From: Bacteroidota bacterium
Lineage (GTDB): Bacteria; Bacteroidota; Bacteroidia; Cytophagales; Cyclobacteriaceae
Length of the DNA: 64,000 bases
Assembly (NCBI GenBank): GCA_947470895.1
Contig: CANIVF010000005.1
Location: 1 to 64,000, forward strand
Direction: 5' to 3'
A program made the translations under genes and the position numbers. The first letter of the stretch is position 1; every line of letters starts with the position of its first letter. The notes under the pieces are model-generated. The model had not been told where the DNA came from and searched no databases. It saw nothing but the letters and a program-made list of their open reading frames with translations. Shown in pieces: positions 17,384 through 26,524 of the stretch.

Positions 17384-18649
17384 TTATTTGCCGATCTCAG
17401 CGAAGAAATTATTAGGCAGAATTTTTAACAACATAGGGAGTGTTAGAAACCGCTGAGGCAACGACATAATTACAAATGTGGGTATAGATTTGAGGATCAT
17501 CAATAGCATCTCCTGCATTTGTCTTTTTTCCTCATCGCTCAATTCCTGTGAATTTGCTTTTGCAAGAAGAGTCATCAACTCCTGACTTTCCTGAACTTCC
17601 TTCAGGAGACGATTTTTATGAGTACTGGTAATTTTGCTCATGCGAGAGACAAACCTATCGCTTACTTCCTGGTAGTCTTGTTTGTTTTGTAGAGAGGTAA
17701 GGTGCTCCCAGTGTTCCAGAACAAATCCTTCTATAGCCATCAGGCTGTTTTCAAGATCTTCTTCACTAAATCCAAGGTTTTGACTCAGTTTTCTTAAGAA
17801 ATCCATCTCAGAGTCTTCCACGCGCTTGTCGGCCCATATGGTGAGAATGGCAATTTCGATAAAGTATTTTTTAAGAATCCATGAGTTATTGGTGGGCAGA
17901 TTAATTTCTTCAATGGTAATTCCATCGTCAAATATTTTCTTTGCCTCTTTCTTTTTCTGAGGAGATAGATCAGAGCTTTGCAAGAAGAATTCCAAAAGCC
18001 TGCGCTCTTCATACTCCACATTCGCATTGGCATGAGCCGCACAGGCAATCACCTTCACTACAGAGAAACGGAGTTCGTCACTTTCAAATTTGAAGAAGTC
18101 GGAAACAATGCGATCCGCATTGGTGTGAATCCATTGACCAAAAATAAAAATATCAAGGAAGAACAAGCTGTTGTGAAAAAATTGTGTCCAGAAATTTTTG
18201 CTGAATTCGCCCGCCCGATCGATGCGCTTGTCCAGAATTTTTTCAGCAAGTTCAAGTGCGCTCTTCTTCTTTCCAAAAAATGTTTTACTTGCCGTAGCTA
18301 ACTCCGGAAAAATAGTATTGTAGAAATTCCCGATTTTCTCAAGACTTTTGGCAATAACCTGACTTAGTTCATCAGGATTCCTAATAGGCTTATCATGAAA
18401 CAGTAATGAACTGCAAATGAGACTTTCGGCTAATAATATTTTCATCCTGTCCTTTTCATCCCACTGTTCAGATTGTGGAAGAGAAATAGTACCCACAGGT
18501 TGACCATACATGAGTCCAGTTGGCTGAATAACTCTATAGAGCGAGTGCTCTGGATGTGCCGATCGTTTCACATTTTCGTTAAGATCTTTTAAAATATCTT
18601 TTCGAAATTCTAGATACTCCTTAAGCCAACCCTTTTCGCCTGGATTCAT
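17384..18649 (-). CDS. LETM1-related protein with TerB-like middle
   Basis: A 421-residue protein. The C-terminus (LKSIPTFVIMSLPQRFLTLP and MLLKILPNNFF) closely resembles the membrane-proximal LETM1 segment seen in Bacteroidota LETM1-related biofilm-associated proteins. The middle, about residues 195-330, has a TerB-like helical pattern (ACAAHANANVEYEERRLLEF, then WADKRVEDSEMDFLRKL). The N-terminal 180 residues are helical without a known domain. Its role is unknown; LETM1 in mitochondria affects potassium and proton exchange, but that cannot be carried over. It follows the purEK operon on the same strand and is convergent with terC. Confidence 0.65.
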   Translation of the reverse strand: MNPGEKGWLKEYLEFRKDILKDLNENVKRSAHPEHSLYRVIQPTGLMYGQPVGTISLPQSEQWDEKDRMKILLAESLICSSLLFHDKPIRNPDELSQVIAKSLEKIGNFYNTIFPELATASKTFFGKKKSALELAEKILDKRIDRAGEFSKNFWTQFFHNSLFFLDIFIFGQWIHTNADRIVSDFFKFESDELRFSVVKVIACAAHANANVEYEERRLLEFFLQSSDLSPQKKKEAKKIFDDGITIEEINLPTNNSWILKKYFIEIAILTIWADKRVEDSEMDFLRKLSQNLGFSEEDLENSLMAIEGFVLEHWEHLTSLQNKQDYQEVSDRFVSRMSKITSTHKNRLLKEVQESQELMTLLAKANSQELSDEEKRQMQEMLLMILKSIPTFVIMSLPQRFLTLPMLLKILPNNFFAEIGK

Positions 18650-18707
18650 AGATTGATTTATGCATGTGCGAAATTAAGTTACACCTTTGTTGAGGATTAT
18701 TAAAACA

Positions 18708-19220
18708 TCATTGGATGTGTCGCCAACCCTTTTTTTCAATGACCTTGAATGAGTCTTCAACTTTTTTGCGAAGACTGGCTTTAAAGGCATCTAATTTTTT
18801 GGCAATCGATTTGTCATGTGAACCTAGTATCTGCGCAGCTAAAATACCGGCATTCTTCGCGCCATCCAATGCTACTGTTGCAACGGGGACTCCTCCGGGC
18901 ATTTGAAGAATGGAAAGCACGGAATCCCAACCATCAATGGAGTTGGACGATTTGATGGGAACACCAATTACCGGAAGTGAGGTGAGTGAAGCAACCATGC
19001 CTGGCAAATGGGCTGCTCCGCCAGCTCCCGCTATAATTACTTTCAATCCGCGCAAGCGAGCAGAAGAGGCATATTCAATCATGCGTTGAGGGGTGCGATG
19101 TGCTGACACTATCGTAAGTTCAAAAGGTATTTTCATTTCTTCAAGAAATTCGGCAGCCTCTCTCATGATTTTAAGATCTGACTGACTTCCCATGATGATG
19201 CCAACTACGGGTTTGCTCAT
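18708..19220 (-). CDS. purE: N5-carboxyaminoimidazole ribonucleotide mutase
   Basis: A 170-residue purine-synthesis enzyme that converts N5-CAIR to CAIR. The class I PurE signature is present: [25 protein letters not shown] with the catalytic His, [19 protein letters not shown] and [18 protein letters not shown]. Length is typical of the bacterial octameric enzyme. Its ATG overlaps the purK stop by 4 nt, the usual purK-purE coupling, and the two enzymes together replace the single-step AIR carboxylase. Confidence 0.97.
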   Translation of the reverse strand: MSKPVVGIIMGSQSDLKIMREAAEFLEEMKIPFELTIVSAHRTPQRMIEYASSARLRGLKVIIAGAGGAAHLPGMVASLTSLPVIGVPIKSSNSIDGWDSVLSILQMPGGVPVATVALDGAKNAGILAAQILGSHDKSIAKKLDAFKASLRKKVEDSFKVIEKKGWRHIQ

Positions 19221-20356
19221 GCTTTTACTTTCAAGGTTTGTTTTACAAAGTTGGCTTTCTTTTTCAAACTTTCCAGATCCAGATCAACCAACGTAACGTG
19301 CCCCATTTTTCGAAAGGGTTTAGTTTGTTTTTTTCCATAAAGGTGAACGTGCACGCCTGATAAAGATAATACTTCATTTAGGCCTTCGTATCGGGCCAAT
19401 CCAGCAAAGCCTTCTTCGCCTAGTAGATTAACCATAGCGCTAGGTGCAGTGCAACTGGTATCACCCGCGGGAAGCCCTAAAATAGCACGAAGATGTTGTT
19501 CATATTGTGAGGTAACATTGGCCTCAATAGTTTGATGGCCACTGTTGTGTGGCCGCGGGGCGACTTCGTTAACGAGTACTTGCCCGTCTTTAGTAACAAA
19601 CATTTCAACAGCGAGCAGGCCAACTAAGCCAAATGAATGAATCACATTCGTTGCAATTTCTTTTGCTTGCAGCGCAACGGCTTCATTGATATGTGCAGGT
19701 GAGAACAGGTATTCCACCAGGTTTGCCTCTGGATGAAACACCATTTCTACGGCTGGGAATGCTGCAATTTCACCAGCTGTATTGCGTGATACAATCACGG
19801 CTATTTCTTTTTCAAAATCGATGAGCTTTTCAAGTAAGCCTGGTGCGTCAAATGCTTTTGAAAGATCTTCTTTATTTCGAAGCATCTGCACACCACGGCC
19901 ATCATAACCTTCACGTCCTAGTTTATTTACCGCAGGCAAATAAGATTGTTGGGTAAAAATTTCTTCTTTGTTCTCTATAAGCAAAAAATCGGCAGTGGGG
20001 ATATTGTTGTTTTTAAAAAACTGTTTCTGTTTTCGTTTGTCTTGTATCAGTTCAATAATGGAGGGCTGAGGAAAAACTTTTTTGCCTGCCTTTTCAAGAT
20101 CGGCCAATGCCTTTGTGTTTACGTTTTCGATCTCGATGGTAATCAAATCACAATCCTGACCAAAATCCCATACGGTTTGATAGTCAGTTAGCTTACCACA
20201 GGTAAAAGATGCCAATTGATGACAAGGTGCCTGCGGATCTGGATCGAGCACTGAAAAGTTAAGGTTAAAATCGATGCCGGATTGAATGAGCATTCGGCCT
20301 AGTTGTCCACCTCCTAGTATGCCTATTTTAAACTTCTGATAGAATGCCTGCGTCAT
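19217..20356 (-). CDS. purK: N5-carboxyaminoimidazole ribonucleotide synthase
   Basis: A 379-residue ATP-grasp enzyme that carboxylates AIR with bicarbonate and [21 protein letters not shown] is the N-terminal signature, [20 protein letters not shown] is the ATP-binding loop, and [20 protein letters not shown] is the catalytic and magnesium-binding segment. Length is normal. It is the first gene of the purK-purE pair. The gap between it and the TerB-like gene (20357-20491) holds no recognisable element. Confidence 0.97.
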   Translation of the reverse strand: MTQAFYQKFKIGILGGGQLGRMLIQSGIDFNLNFSVLDPDPQAPCHQLASFTCGKLTDYQTVWDFGQDCDLITIEIENVNTKALADLEKAGKKVFPQPSIIELIQDKRKQKQFFKNNNIPTADFLLIENKEEIFTQQSYLPAVNKLGREGYDGRGVQMLRNKEDLSKAFDAPGLLEKLIDFEKEIAVIVSRNTAGEIAAFPAVEMVFHPEANLVEYLFSPAHINEAVALQAKEIATNVIHSFGLVGLLAVEMFVTKDGQVLVNEVAPRPHNSGHQTIEANVTSQYEQHLRAILGLPAGDTSCTAPSAMVNLLGEEGFAGLARYEGLNEVLSLSGVHVHLYGKKQTKPFRKMGHVTLVDLDLESLKKKANFVKQTLKVKA

Positions 20357-20491
20357 AATTACGCAAAGTAATTAATTATCCAGCAGAAGAATGCTAAGAA
20401 TTTTATACCCTGCTTCAATTTTGAAATATGTTTGGCAAGAACCATCCAACAAAAAGAAAGTATGCAAAGGCAAAAAATCCAGCCTTCAGGT

Positions 20492-20875
20492 CTATTTGAC
20501 TTGCTTCTTGGCGCGGTCTACTACATCATTAAACTCAATGCCACCGGCTGCTTTGATGGAATAAAGAAGAAGACGTACCTCTTTTATGTGAACCGCACCA
20601 TCTACTTCAGACAGGTTGTAAAGATTGGCAAAGACATCTATTTTTTGCTGGTCAGTACACTCGCTGATAAGGTCAATTCCCGTTCTATAGATTTCCTTTT
20701 CTTTCTTATCCTTGATGCCATCTTCAAACTCTTTGAAAACGGAATCAGGTATATTCTCTCGGTTTTTTAAACGGAGCAAGGAGGTGAATTCTTTTTCATC
20801 AATGACACCATCAGCAGAGATGAGTAAGTGCACGAGGTAAAGTAAACCCATCTGATTTTTTTTTGATGAATTCAT
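20492..20875 (-). CDS. TerB-like protein
   Basis: A 127-residue helical protein resembling the TerB/DjlA-N fold. The first helix pair is LLYLVHLLISADGVIDEKEF, with the acidic DGVIDEKE loop, and the repeat is FANLYNLSEVDGAVHIKEVR. TerB folds are small metal-binding helical bundles linked to tellurite resistance and stress, but many members stand alone with no known role. I chose the ATG at 20875 rather than a TTG nine codons upstream. An 18-bp palindrome lies 30 nt upstream of the chosen start. A TerC-family gene is 3 kb away, not in the same operon. Confidence 0.7.
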   Translation of the reverse strand: MNSSKKNQMGLLYLVHLLISADGVIDEKEFTSLLRLKNRENIPDSVFKEFEDGIKDKKEKEIYRTGIDLISECTDQQKIDVFANLYNLSEVDGAVHIKEVRLLLYSIKAAGGIEFNDVVDRAKKQVK

Positions 20876-20905
20876 TGGTGGGGATTGTTTGGTAAATATC
20901 AAGAA

Positions 20906-20923
20906 ATTTAATACGTATTAAAT
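20906..20923. promoter_or_regulatory. Perfect 18-bp palindrome upstream of the TerB-like gene
   Basis: ATTTAATAC followed by its exact reverse complement lies between the feoB stop (20953) and the TerB-like start (20875), both on the minus strand. No T-run follows on the minus strand, so it does not look like the feoB terminator. An operator for the TerB-like gene is the better reading. The stem is AT-rich, so chance is less negligible than for a mixed-composition repeat. Confidence 0.4.
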
Positions 20924-20952
20924 AACAAGACATAGAAATTTATTTTCAATTG

Positions 20953-23067
20953 CTATGAAAGCGATTGATAGACTAAAAAAGCCGATAGATAGGCAATGGC
21001 AGTCATGTAAGCTAATTGTATCGCAGGCCACTTCCATCCTTTTGTTTCCCGCTTCACAACGGCAAGAGTGCTCATGCATTGCATAGCCAGTGTGTAGAAC
21101 ACCAAAAGAGAAAGACCTACAGCAGGAGTATATCGAGGGCCTCCGGTTTCAGGATTGATTTCTCTTTTCAAACGTGTTTTGATGGTGAGTTGATCTTCTG
21201 AACTTCCCAAACTATAAATAGTAGCGATTGTGCCCACAAATACTTCTCGTGCTGCGAAAGATGTGATTAATGCGATTCCAATTTTCCAATCATATCCCAA
21301 TGGTTTTATTACAGGCTCAATAGTTTTACCTACGATGCCGGCATAAGAATGTTCAAGTTTATAAGCAGCGATGTGATCTTGAATTTCCTGTTGGCTAAAC
21401 CCTTGAGTGGTTGGATCGGATAATACTCTCATTTCAGCATCCTGCATACTTTGTCCGGGTCCGTAGCTGGCGAGCACCCACAGAACAATCGATATGGCCA
21501 GAATTATTTTACCGGCTTCAAATACAAATGCTTTAGTTTTCTCAAGAATGGTGTATCCTACATTTGCCCACTTTGGTTTGCGATAGGTGGGTAATTCCAT
21601 GATGAGATAACTTCTTTCTTTTGATTTAATCAGAAACTGTAAAGCCATAGCTGAGAATATGGCAGCTAGAAAGCCAAGGATGTATAGAGCCATTAATACA
21701 AGACCCTGATAATTAAAAAATCCTAAAATCTTATCATCAGGAATGATTAGGGCCACAAGTATGGTGAACACTGGTAATCGAGCAGAGCAACTCATGAACG
21801 GTGTAACAAAAATGGTAATGAGTCGGTCTTTCCAGTTATCGATGGTGCGTGTGGCCATAATGGCTGGGATGGCACAAGCTAAACCTGAGATAAGAGGCAC
21901 GACACTCTTTCCATTAAGGCCAAATTTCCTCATGATTTTATCCATCAAAAAAACCACGCGTGCCATATACCCGCTTTCCTCCAGAATAGAAATGCAGGCA
22001 AATAGAATAACGATTTGAGGAATGAAAATAATAATGCCCCCAATGCCAGGCACCACGCCTTGCGATATCAGATCAAACAAGGGTCCGTCTGGTAAATTGT
22101 TATCAGCCATGTTGCTGAGGGCTGTAAATGATTGGTCAATAAAATCCATGGGTATTTGTGCCCAGGCAAAGATCGATTGGAAGATCAGGAATAGTACAGA
22201 GAAGAAAATCAAATAACCCCACACTTTATGCGTAAGTACTTTATCGATGCGATATGAAAATTTTTTCCATTCGGGATCGGATGTTTTTAGAATAACTTTA
22301 TTCAACAAGTCCTGAATGAAACCATAGCGCATTACGGTTTCTGCACCTTGGTATTTATGCGGAAAGAATTGATTCTCTTTTGCTTCCTTACGAATAAAAT
22401 TTCGCTCCTCTTCGCTTAAAAAAACGAGATTATCAGTTTGTTGCAGAAACTGATAAGCTTCATAGTCCGTAGCGAGATGAAATTGATCTTTAATTTTAGT
22501 TACTACTTTCTTAATCTCATTATCCAATTGAAAAATTGTTTTGGTGGATGGACTAAGCTTCGTTTTCAACGCCTGCTTTAGCTCATAGGCACCTTGACCG
22601 CTCCGGGCATTGATCATGACCACTGGCACATCCAGTGAGGATGTCAGCATTTGAATGTCTATGCTTTGACCAGACTGTGCCGCGAGGTCCATCATGTTTA
22701 GGGCAAGCACCGTTGGTAATTTCAAATCCATGAGTTGAGTGAGCAGAAGTAAGCAATTTTTGAGATTGGTCGCATCGGCCACCAACACCACGGCATCGGG
22801 GTATTGTCTGTTGTTTTTATCCGCTAACAGTTCGGCCACAACTTTTTCATCCAGCGTTCGAGGATAAAGACTGTAGATTCCGGGCAAATCAATGATCTCG
22901 GCTTGGGTTTTATCATCCAGATTACAAAGACCAATACGCTTATCAACAGTGACACCGGGAAAGTTTCCGATTTTTTGGTTAAGACCGGTGAGTTGATTGA
23001 AGAGCGAAGATTTACCTGAGTTTGGTTTACCCGCTAATGCTACCCTAAGAATCCTCTGTTCAGCCAT
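20953..23067 (-). CDS. feoB: Ferrous iron transport protein B
   Basis: A 704-residue GTPase-permease for Fe(II) uptake across the inner membrane. The N-terminal G domain shows AGKPNSGKSSLFNQLTGL (G1), the switch region GNFPGVTVDK, DLPGIYSLYP (G3) and LNMMD (G4). The membrane part has the two Gate regions, including ARVVFLMDKIMRKFGLNGKS, and conserved CA and SCSARLPVF motifs. Length is normal. Its start shares one base with the stop of feoA, so the two are coupled. FeoC is absent, as is common outside gammaproteobacteria. Confidence 0.96.
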   Translation of the reverse strand: MAEQRILRVALAGKPNSGKSSLFNQLTGLNQKIGNFPGVTVDKRIGLCNLDDKTQAEIIDLPGIYSLYPRTLDEKVVAELLADKNNRQYPDAVVLVADATNLKNCLLLLTQLMDLKLPTVLALNMMDLAAQSGQSIDIQMLTSSLDVPVVMINARSGQGAYELKQALKTKLSPSTKTIFQLDNEIKKVVTKIKDQFHLATDYEAYQFLQQTDNLVFLSEEERNFIRKEAKENQFFPHKYQGAETVMRYGFIQDLLNKVILKTSDPEWKKFSYRIDKVLTHKVWGYLIFFSVLFLIFQSIFAWAQIPMDFIDQSFTALSNMADNNLPDGPLFDLISQGVVPGIGGIIIFIPQIVILFACISILEESGYMARVVFLMDKIMRKFGLNGKSVVPLISGLACAIPAIMATRTIDNWKDRLITIFVTPFMSCSARLPVFTILVALIIPDDKILGFFNYQGLVLMALYILGFLAAIFSAMALQFLIKSKERSYLIMELPTYRKPKWANVGYTILEKTKAFVFEAGKIILAISIVLWVLASYGPGQSMQDAEMRVLSDPTTQGFSQQEIQDHIAAYKLEHSYAGIVGKTIEPVIKPLGYDWKIGIALITSFAAREVFVGTIATIYSLGSSEDQLTIKTRLKREINPETGGPRYTPAVGLSLLVFYTLAMQCMSTLAVVKRETKGWKWPAIQLAYMTAIAYLSAFLVYQSLS

Positions 23068-23324
23068 TAGTTCAGAATGGTAATGGATGAGGCTTCACTA
23101 ATACGTAATGAAAGATCAAGACCTGAAACACTTACACAAACAGGGTCTCCGAAAGGAGCAGTAAAATTAAACCTCACGGCAGTGCCAGGTAAAAAACCCA
23201 TCTCCAGCAGTTTTACTGAAATCTCTTCGTCCGTAAAACCTGAAATTACCGCTGTTTCTCCGGGAACCATCTGTGCAACTGTTTTGGTCCTTGCCACCTT
23301 CTTATTTAGATTGATTTTAAACAA
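23067..23324 (-). CDS. feoA: Ferrous iron transport protein A
   Basis: An 85-residue SH3-like cytoplasmic protein required for FeoB activity. The pattern MVPGETAVISGF, then LLEMGFLPGTAVRFNFTAPFGDPVCVSV and LSLRISEASSI, is typical. The frame opens with TTG at 23322-23324; the first in-frame ATG is codon 19, which would remove part of the fold, so TTG is preferred. It directly precedes feoB with a one-base overlap. The 47-nt region upstream shows no clear Fur box or FNR box. Confidence 0.92.
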   Translation of the reverse strand: MFKINLNKKVARTKTVAQMVPGETAVISGFTDEEISVKLLEMGFLPGTAVRFNFTAPFGDPVCVSVSGLDLSLRISEASSITILN

Positions 23325-23371
23325 CGCAATATAGGAGTAGACAAACAGTTACGCAATGATTATATTAGGCC

Positions 23372-23515
23372 GTGAAAAAGAAAGTTAAGAAGTCGCACAA
23401 AACCCAAAAGGAACTACCCAAGCCTAGCACGCAAGTGATTGTGGAAATAGCGGATCCATTTAACTTTGGTGGATTGCCTCAACTAGATTTAAAGAAAAAT
23501 CTGGGTTGTGGTTAA
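23372..23515 (+). CDS. Very small conserved-looking protein (47 aa)
   Basis: A GTG-initiated frame of 47 codons, starting KKKVKKSHKTQKELPKPSTQ and ending FGGLPQLDLKKNLGCG. The basic N-terminus, a central IVEIADPFNFGGLPQ and the terminal NLGCG are unlike random translation. From memory, small Bacteroidota proteins with DPFxFGGLP...KNLGCG tails exist, but I cannot confirm this without a search. It is divergent from feoA and is followed after 5 nt by a second small frame, which supports a two-gene mini-operon. Cellular role unknown. The Cys before the terminal Gly is the most striking residue. Confidence 0.55.
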   Translation: MKKKVKKSHKTQKELPKPSTQVIVEIADPFNFGGLPQLDLKKNLGCG

Positions 23516-23520
23516 AACTT

Positions 23521-23673
23521 ATGCATGAGATGAAACAGGTTTTCAAGATTCTGGCCAATGTAAATAAGGTAATCATGCCACGCTTTAGTCAAAAAGATAT
23601 CACACGACTATCAAAAATTGAAAAAGCATTGGTAGCTTACCGCTATTGGGTAACCATTAACGCATTAGATTAA
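23521..23673 (+). CDS. Very small conserved-looking helical protein (50 aa)
   Basis: A 50-codon frame beginning with ATG, 5 nt after the previous small gene. The sequence MKQVFKILANVNKVIMPRFS then QKDITRLSKIEKALVAYRYW is amphipathic and basic and looks like a real helical protein. It ends with the stop at 23671-23673, immediately next to the murF-alr stop codon on the other strand. I believe homologues of about this size occur across Bacteroidota, but no function is known to me. The tight spacing on both sides argues that it is a gene rather than leftover space. Confidence 0.6.
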   Translation: MHEMKQVFKILANVNKVIMPRFSQKDITRLSKIEKALVAYRYWVTINALD

Positions 23674-26115
23674 TCAAATACTTTCGGCATAGTAAATTCT
23701 CTTTACACGCTCGCTGGTGTTGGTGAGAATTTCATAGGGAATGGTATTTGCGCGAGCTGCCAGCTCCTGAATGGGCAAACCATCACCAAAAATAATTACT
23801 TCATCACCTTCTTTGGCTTCAATACCAGTCATATCAATCATGGTCATGTCCATGCACACATTACCAACTACGGGAGCTTTCTTTCCATTTATTAAAACGA
23901 CACCTGCGCCTCGGCTAAAACTCCTACTGAATCCATCAGCATAGCCTATCGCAATGGTGGCCAGGGTCATCTTATAGTCTGCTTTTCCTTTTCTTCCGTA
24001 GCCAATTGATTCCCCTGCTTTAATTGTTTTTACTTGTGAAATAACAGTCTTTAGAGTGGCAGCTGGTTGAAGCTGATAGAATGCTTCAGAGGTGGGATTT
24101 AAACCGTATAAACCAAGGCCCAACCTTACCATATCCATCTGATGTTTATGAAAACGTAGAATGCCTGAAGAGTTTAAGATGTGCCTGATCGGCGCAATAT
24201 TTAATTGAGAGGAGATGGTATGGTACGCATGTTCATAGCGGGAAACCTGGGATTTTGAAAATTCATCATGAACCGATTCATCTGCTCCGGCCAGATGTGA
24301 AAACATCGATGCTATTTTAATATTAGGATTAATTTTTAAGATGCTTATGGCTTCCTCTAAATCCTCTGCCTCCAGTCCTAAACGGTTCATTCCGGTTTCT
24401 GCCTCTAAATGCACGGTGCATGATTTTGATCCAAGGAAATCGGATAACGAGCGAAGCATGCTTAAACTATACATCACAGGTTGCAGATTATAATCAACGA
24501 TAGTTTGAAAACTTTCTTCTGTCGCATTCATCACCATGATGGGAATAGTGATATGATTTTTGCGAAGCTCCACTCCTTCATCCGCATAAGCGACACCTAA
24601 ATAATGGACACGATGATATTGTAAAAGTGTAGCGATTTCTTCGCTTCCACTACCGTAAGCAAAAGCTTTTACCATCACCATTATTTTAACCCCAGACTTA
24701 AGCTGTGCCTTGAAAAAATTAAGGTTGTGAACAATTTTATTCAAGTCGATTTCCATGCGGGTGCCATGCACCTTGTGCTGTAGGAGTCCAACTATTTTTT
24801 CGAAGTGAAATGTGCGTGCGCCTTTGATTAAAATAACTTCCAGGTGAAAGTCATTACGGTTTATTTCCTTTAATCCACTTTCGCTGTCAGGATAAAATGT
24901 GGTTTCAATGGATAGTTCTTTAAACTCATCCTGACACTTCTTGAGTACGGGACCGATTCCAATCAATCGGGTAATGTCACTTGTGAGAATAAGTTCTTTG
25001 ATTTTTTGTATCAGTTCTTTTTCATCAAGTCCGGATTGTAAAATATCAGAAAGGATAATGGTTTTTTTCTTTTTTTGAATTCCTGCCAGGAAATCAAGAC
25101 TGATGCGTAAGCCACCTAAATCATTATTATAAGAATCATCGATAATCTGGCAGTTGTTGATTCCTTGCTTGAGCTCAAGGCGCATGGGCACCGTTTTCAA
25201 TAAGCTGATTCGTTCTTGGATGGTTTGAACCGAATGTCCTAAATGTAACATCACTGCAATGCAGTGAAAACAATTTTCTGCTGAGGCAGGGTCTCTAAAC
25301 GGAAGCTGGATCGTTTGTTTTTGCCCTTCCCAACTTAACATGAAGGACTCGCCTGATGGAGTAATTTGTAAATCTGCGTTGTTATAAAACGCCCAAGAGA
25401 ATGATGGGATACATGTGGCTAAAACAGCGGATTGCACCAGCTCATGATCAGCACAATAAATTAATTTCTCAACTTTTGAAAACAGCTTTAATTTCTCAAA
25501 AATCTTTTGTTCGAAAGAAGTAAATCCTTCATCGTGAGCGGGGCCAATATTGGTGAAGATTCCTAATGTTGGTTGAATAACTTTTTGCAATTCTTGCATT
25601 TCATTGGGCTTCGAAATACCCGCTTCAAAAATGCCAAACTCATGATGCGGTTGCATTTGCCATACTGAAAGCGGTACTCCTAGTTGTGAATTATAGCTTC
25701 CTGGATTTTTTATAATTCGATAATCAGGTGAGAGTAATTGATATAGCCATTCTTTGATAATGGTCTTACCATTGCTTCCTGTGATGCCTATAATAGGAAT
25801 AGAAAATTCATTTCGATGTGCACTGACTAAACCCTGTAAGGCTTCCACCGCGGAATGAACGAGAAGAAAATTTGCTTCTGGAAAATTTTCAACCAATACC
25901 ATTCTTTCCAAAACAAACTGGCGAATGCCTTTGGCGTAAAGCTCGGCTACATAATTATGCCCGTCATGTCTTTCTCCCGGAATGGCGAAGAACAATGCGT
26001 GTTCGGAAAGCATGGCCTTGCGACTATCAATCACAAGGTCTTCTACATTTCGATCTTTAACCAATTGAATGATTACGCCATCGCATACAGCGGGTAGTTG
26101 TGTAAATTGAAACAT
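23674..26115 (-). CDS. Bifunctional MurF ligase / alanine racemase
   Basis: An 813-residue fusion supplying and using D-alanine for peptidoglycan. Residues 1 to about 445 are MurF, which joins D-Ala-D-Ala to UDP-MurNAc-tripeptide; the ATP loop is GITGSNGKTIIKEWLYQLL. Residues about 455-813 are a PLP-dependent alanine racemase, with the lysine in MVMVKAFAYGSGSEE, GMNRLGLE, MVRLGLGLYG and the catalytic Tyr in ESIGYGRKGKADY. This fusion is usual in Bacteroidota. I placed the start at the ATG at 26115 (MFQFTQLP), 4 nt after the csaA stop, rather than at an ATG 24 nt upstream that overlaps csaA. Confidence 0.95.
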   Translation of the reverse strand: MFQFTQLPAVCDGVIIQLVKDRNVEDLVIDSRKAMLSEHALFFAIPGERHDGHNYVAELYAKGIRQFVLERMVLVENFPEANFLLVHSAVEALQGLVSAHRNEFSIPIIGITGSNGKTIIKEWLYQLLSPDYRIIKNPGSYNSQLGVPLSVWQMQPHHEFGIFEAGISKPNEMQELQKVIQPTLGIFTNIGPAHDEGFTSFEQKIFEKLKLFSKVEKLIYCADHELVQSAVLATCIPSFSWAFYNNADLQITPSGESFMLSWEGQKQTIQLPFRDPASAENCFHCIAVMLHLGHSVQTIQERISLLKTVPMRLELKQGINNCQIIDDSYNNDLGGLRISLDFLAGIQKKKKTIILSDILQSGLDEKELIQKIKELILTSDITRLIGIGPVLKKCQDEFKELSIETTFYPDSESGLKEINRNDFHLEVILIKGARTFHFEKIVGLLQHKVHGTRMEIDLNKIVHNLNFFKAQLKSGVKIMVMVKAFAYGSGSEEIATLLQYHRVHYLGVAYADEGVELRKNHITIPIMVMNATEESFQTIVDYNLQPVMYSLSMLRSLSDFLGSKSCTVHLEAETGMNRLGLEAEDLEEAISILKINPNIKIASMFSHLAGADESVHDEFSKSQVSRYEHAYHTISSQLNIAPIRHILNSSGILRFHKHQMDMVRLGLGLYGLNPTSEAFYQLQPAATLKTVISQVKTIKAGESIGYGRKGKADYKMTLATIAIGYADGFSRSFSRGAGVVLINGKKAPVVGNVCMDMTMIDMTGIEAKEGDEVIIFGDGLPIQELAARANTIPYEILTNTSERVKRIYYAESI

Positions 26116-26119
26116 AATC

Positions 26120-26452
26120 TTAAAAAAATTTGGAACCATTAGGGACGGGCAGGCTCACCGAAGTAAGAGCCACTCTGTTTTTTTCATCCGGAAAGCCAGT
26201 CACCAGAACTTCAGAGTTAAAATTGGCAATTTTTTTTGGGCTAAAATTGACCACACAGACCACCTGTAGTCCAATTAATTGATCTAACGTATAGAGGTCA
26301 GTTATTTGGGCACTTGATTTTTTTATTCCCAAATGGGGTCCTAAATCAATCCAAAGCTTGAATGCGGGTTTTTTCGCCTCCGCAAACGCTTCCGAACGAA
26401 CAATTGTACCGACTCTCAAGTCAATTTTATTAAAGTCTTCCCACGTTATCAT
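26120..26452 (-). CDS. csaA: CsaA-like tRNA-binding / chaperone-like protein
   Basis: A 110-residue OB-fold protein. It matches CsaA over its full length: [20 protein letters not shown], then [20 protein letters not shown] and [20 protein letters not shown], ending [15 protein letters not shown]. CsaA proteins form dimers, bind tRNA and have been reported to have export-related chaperone activity in Bacillus. The start at 26452 gives the normal family length; an upstream GTG would add eight residues. It is 4 nt upstream of murF-alr. Confidence 0.9.
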   Translation of the reverse strand: MITWEDFNKIDLRVGTIVRSEAFAEAKKPAFKLWIDLGPHLGIKKSSAQITDLYTLDQLIGLQVVCVVNFSPKKIANFNSEVLVTGFPDEKNRVALTSVSLPVPNGSKFF

Positions 26453-26524
26453 TTCCAAAAAATTACTATTTTGCACAGCTTACCCCGAAGGTAAGAGGTT
26501 AAAACCAAATAAGTTCGGATTTAG

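Noticed and set aside
18841-18890. TGCAAC-like sequence inside purE as a third operator
   Set aside because: Only one arm is present (TTGCAACGGGG); there is no GTTGCA partner and it lies in coding sequence.
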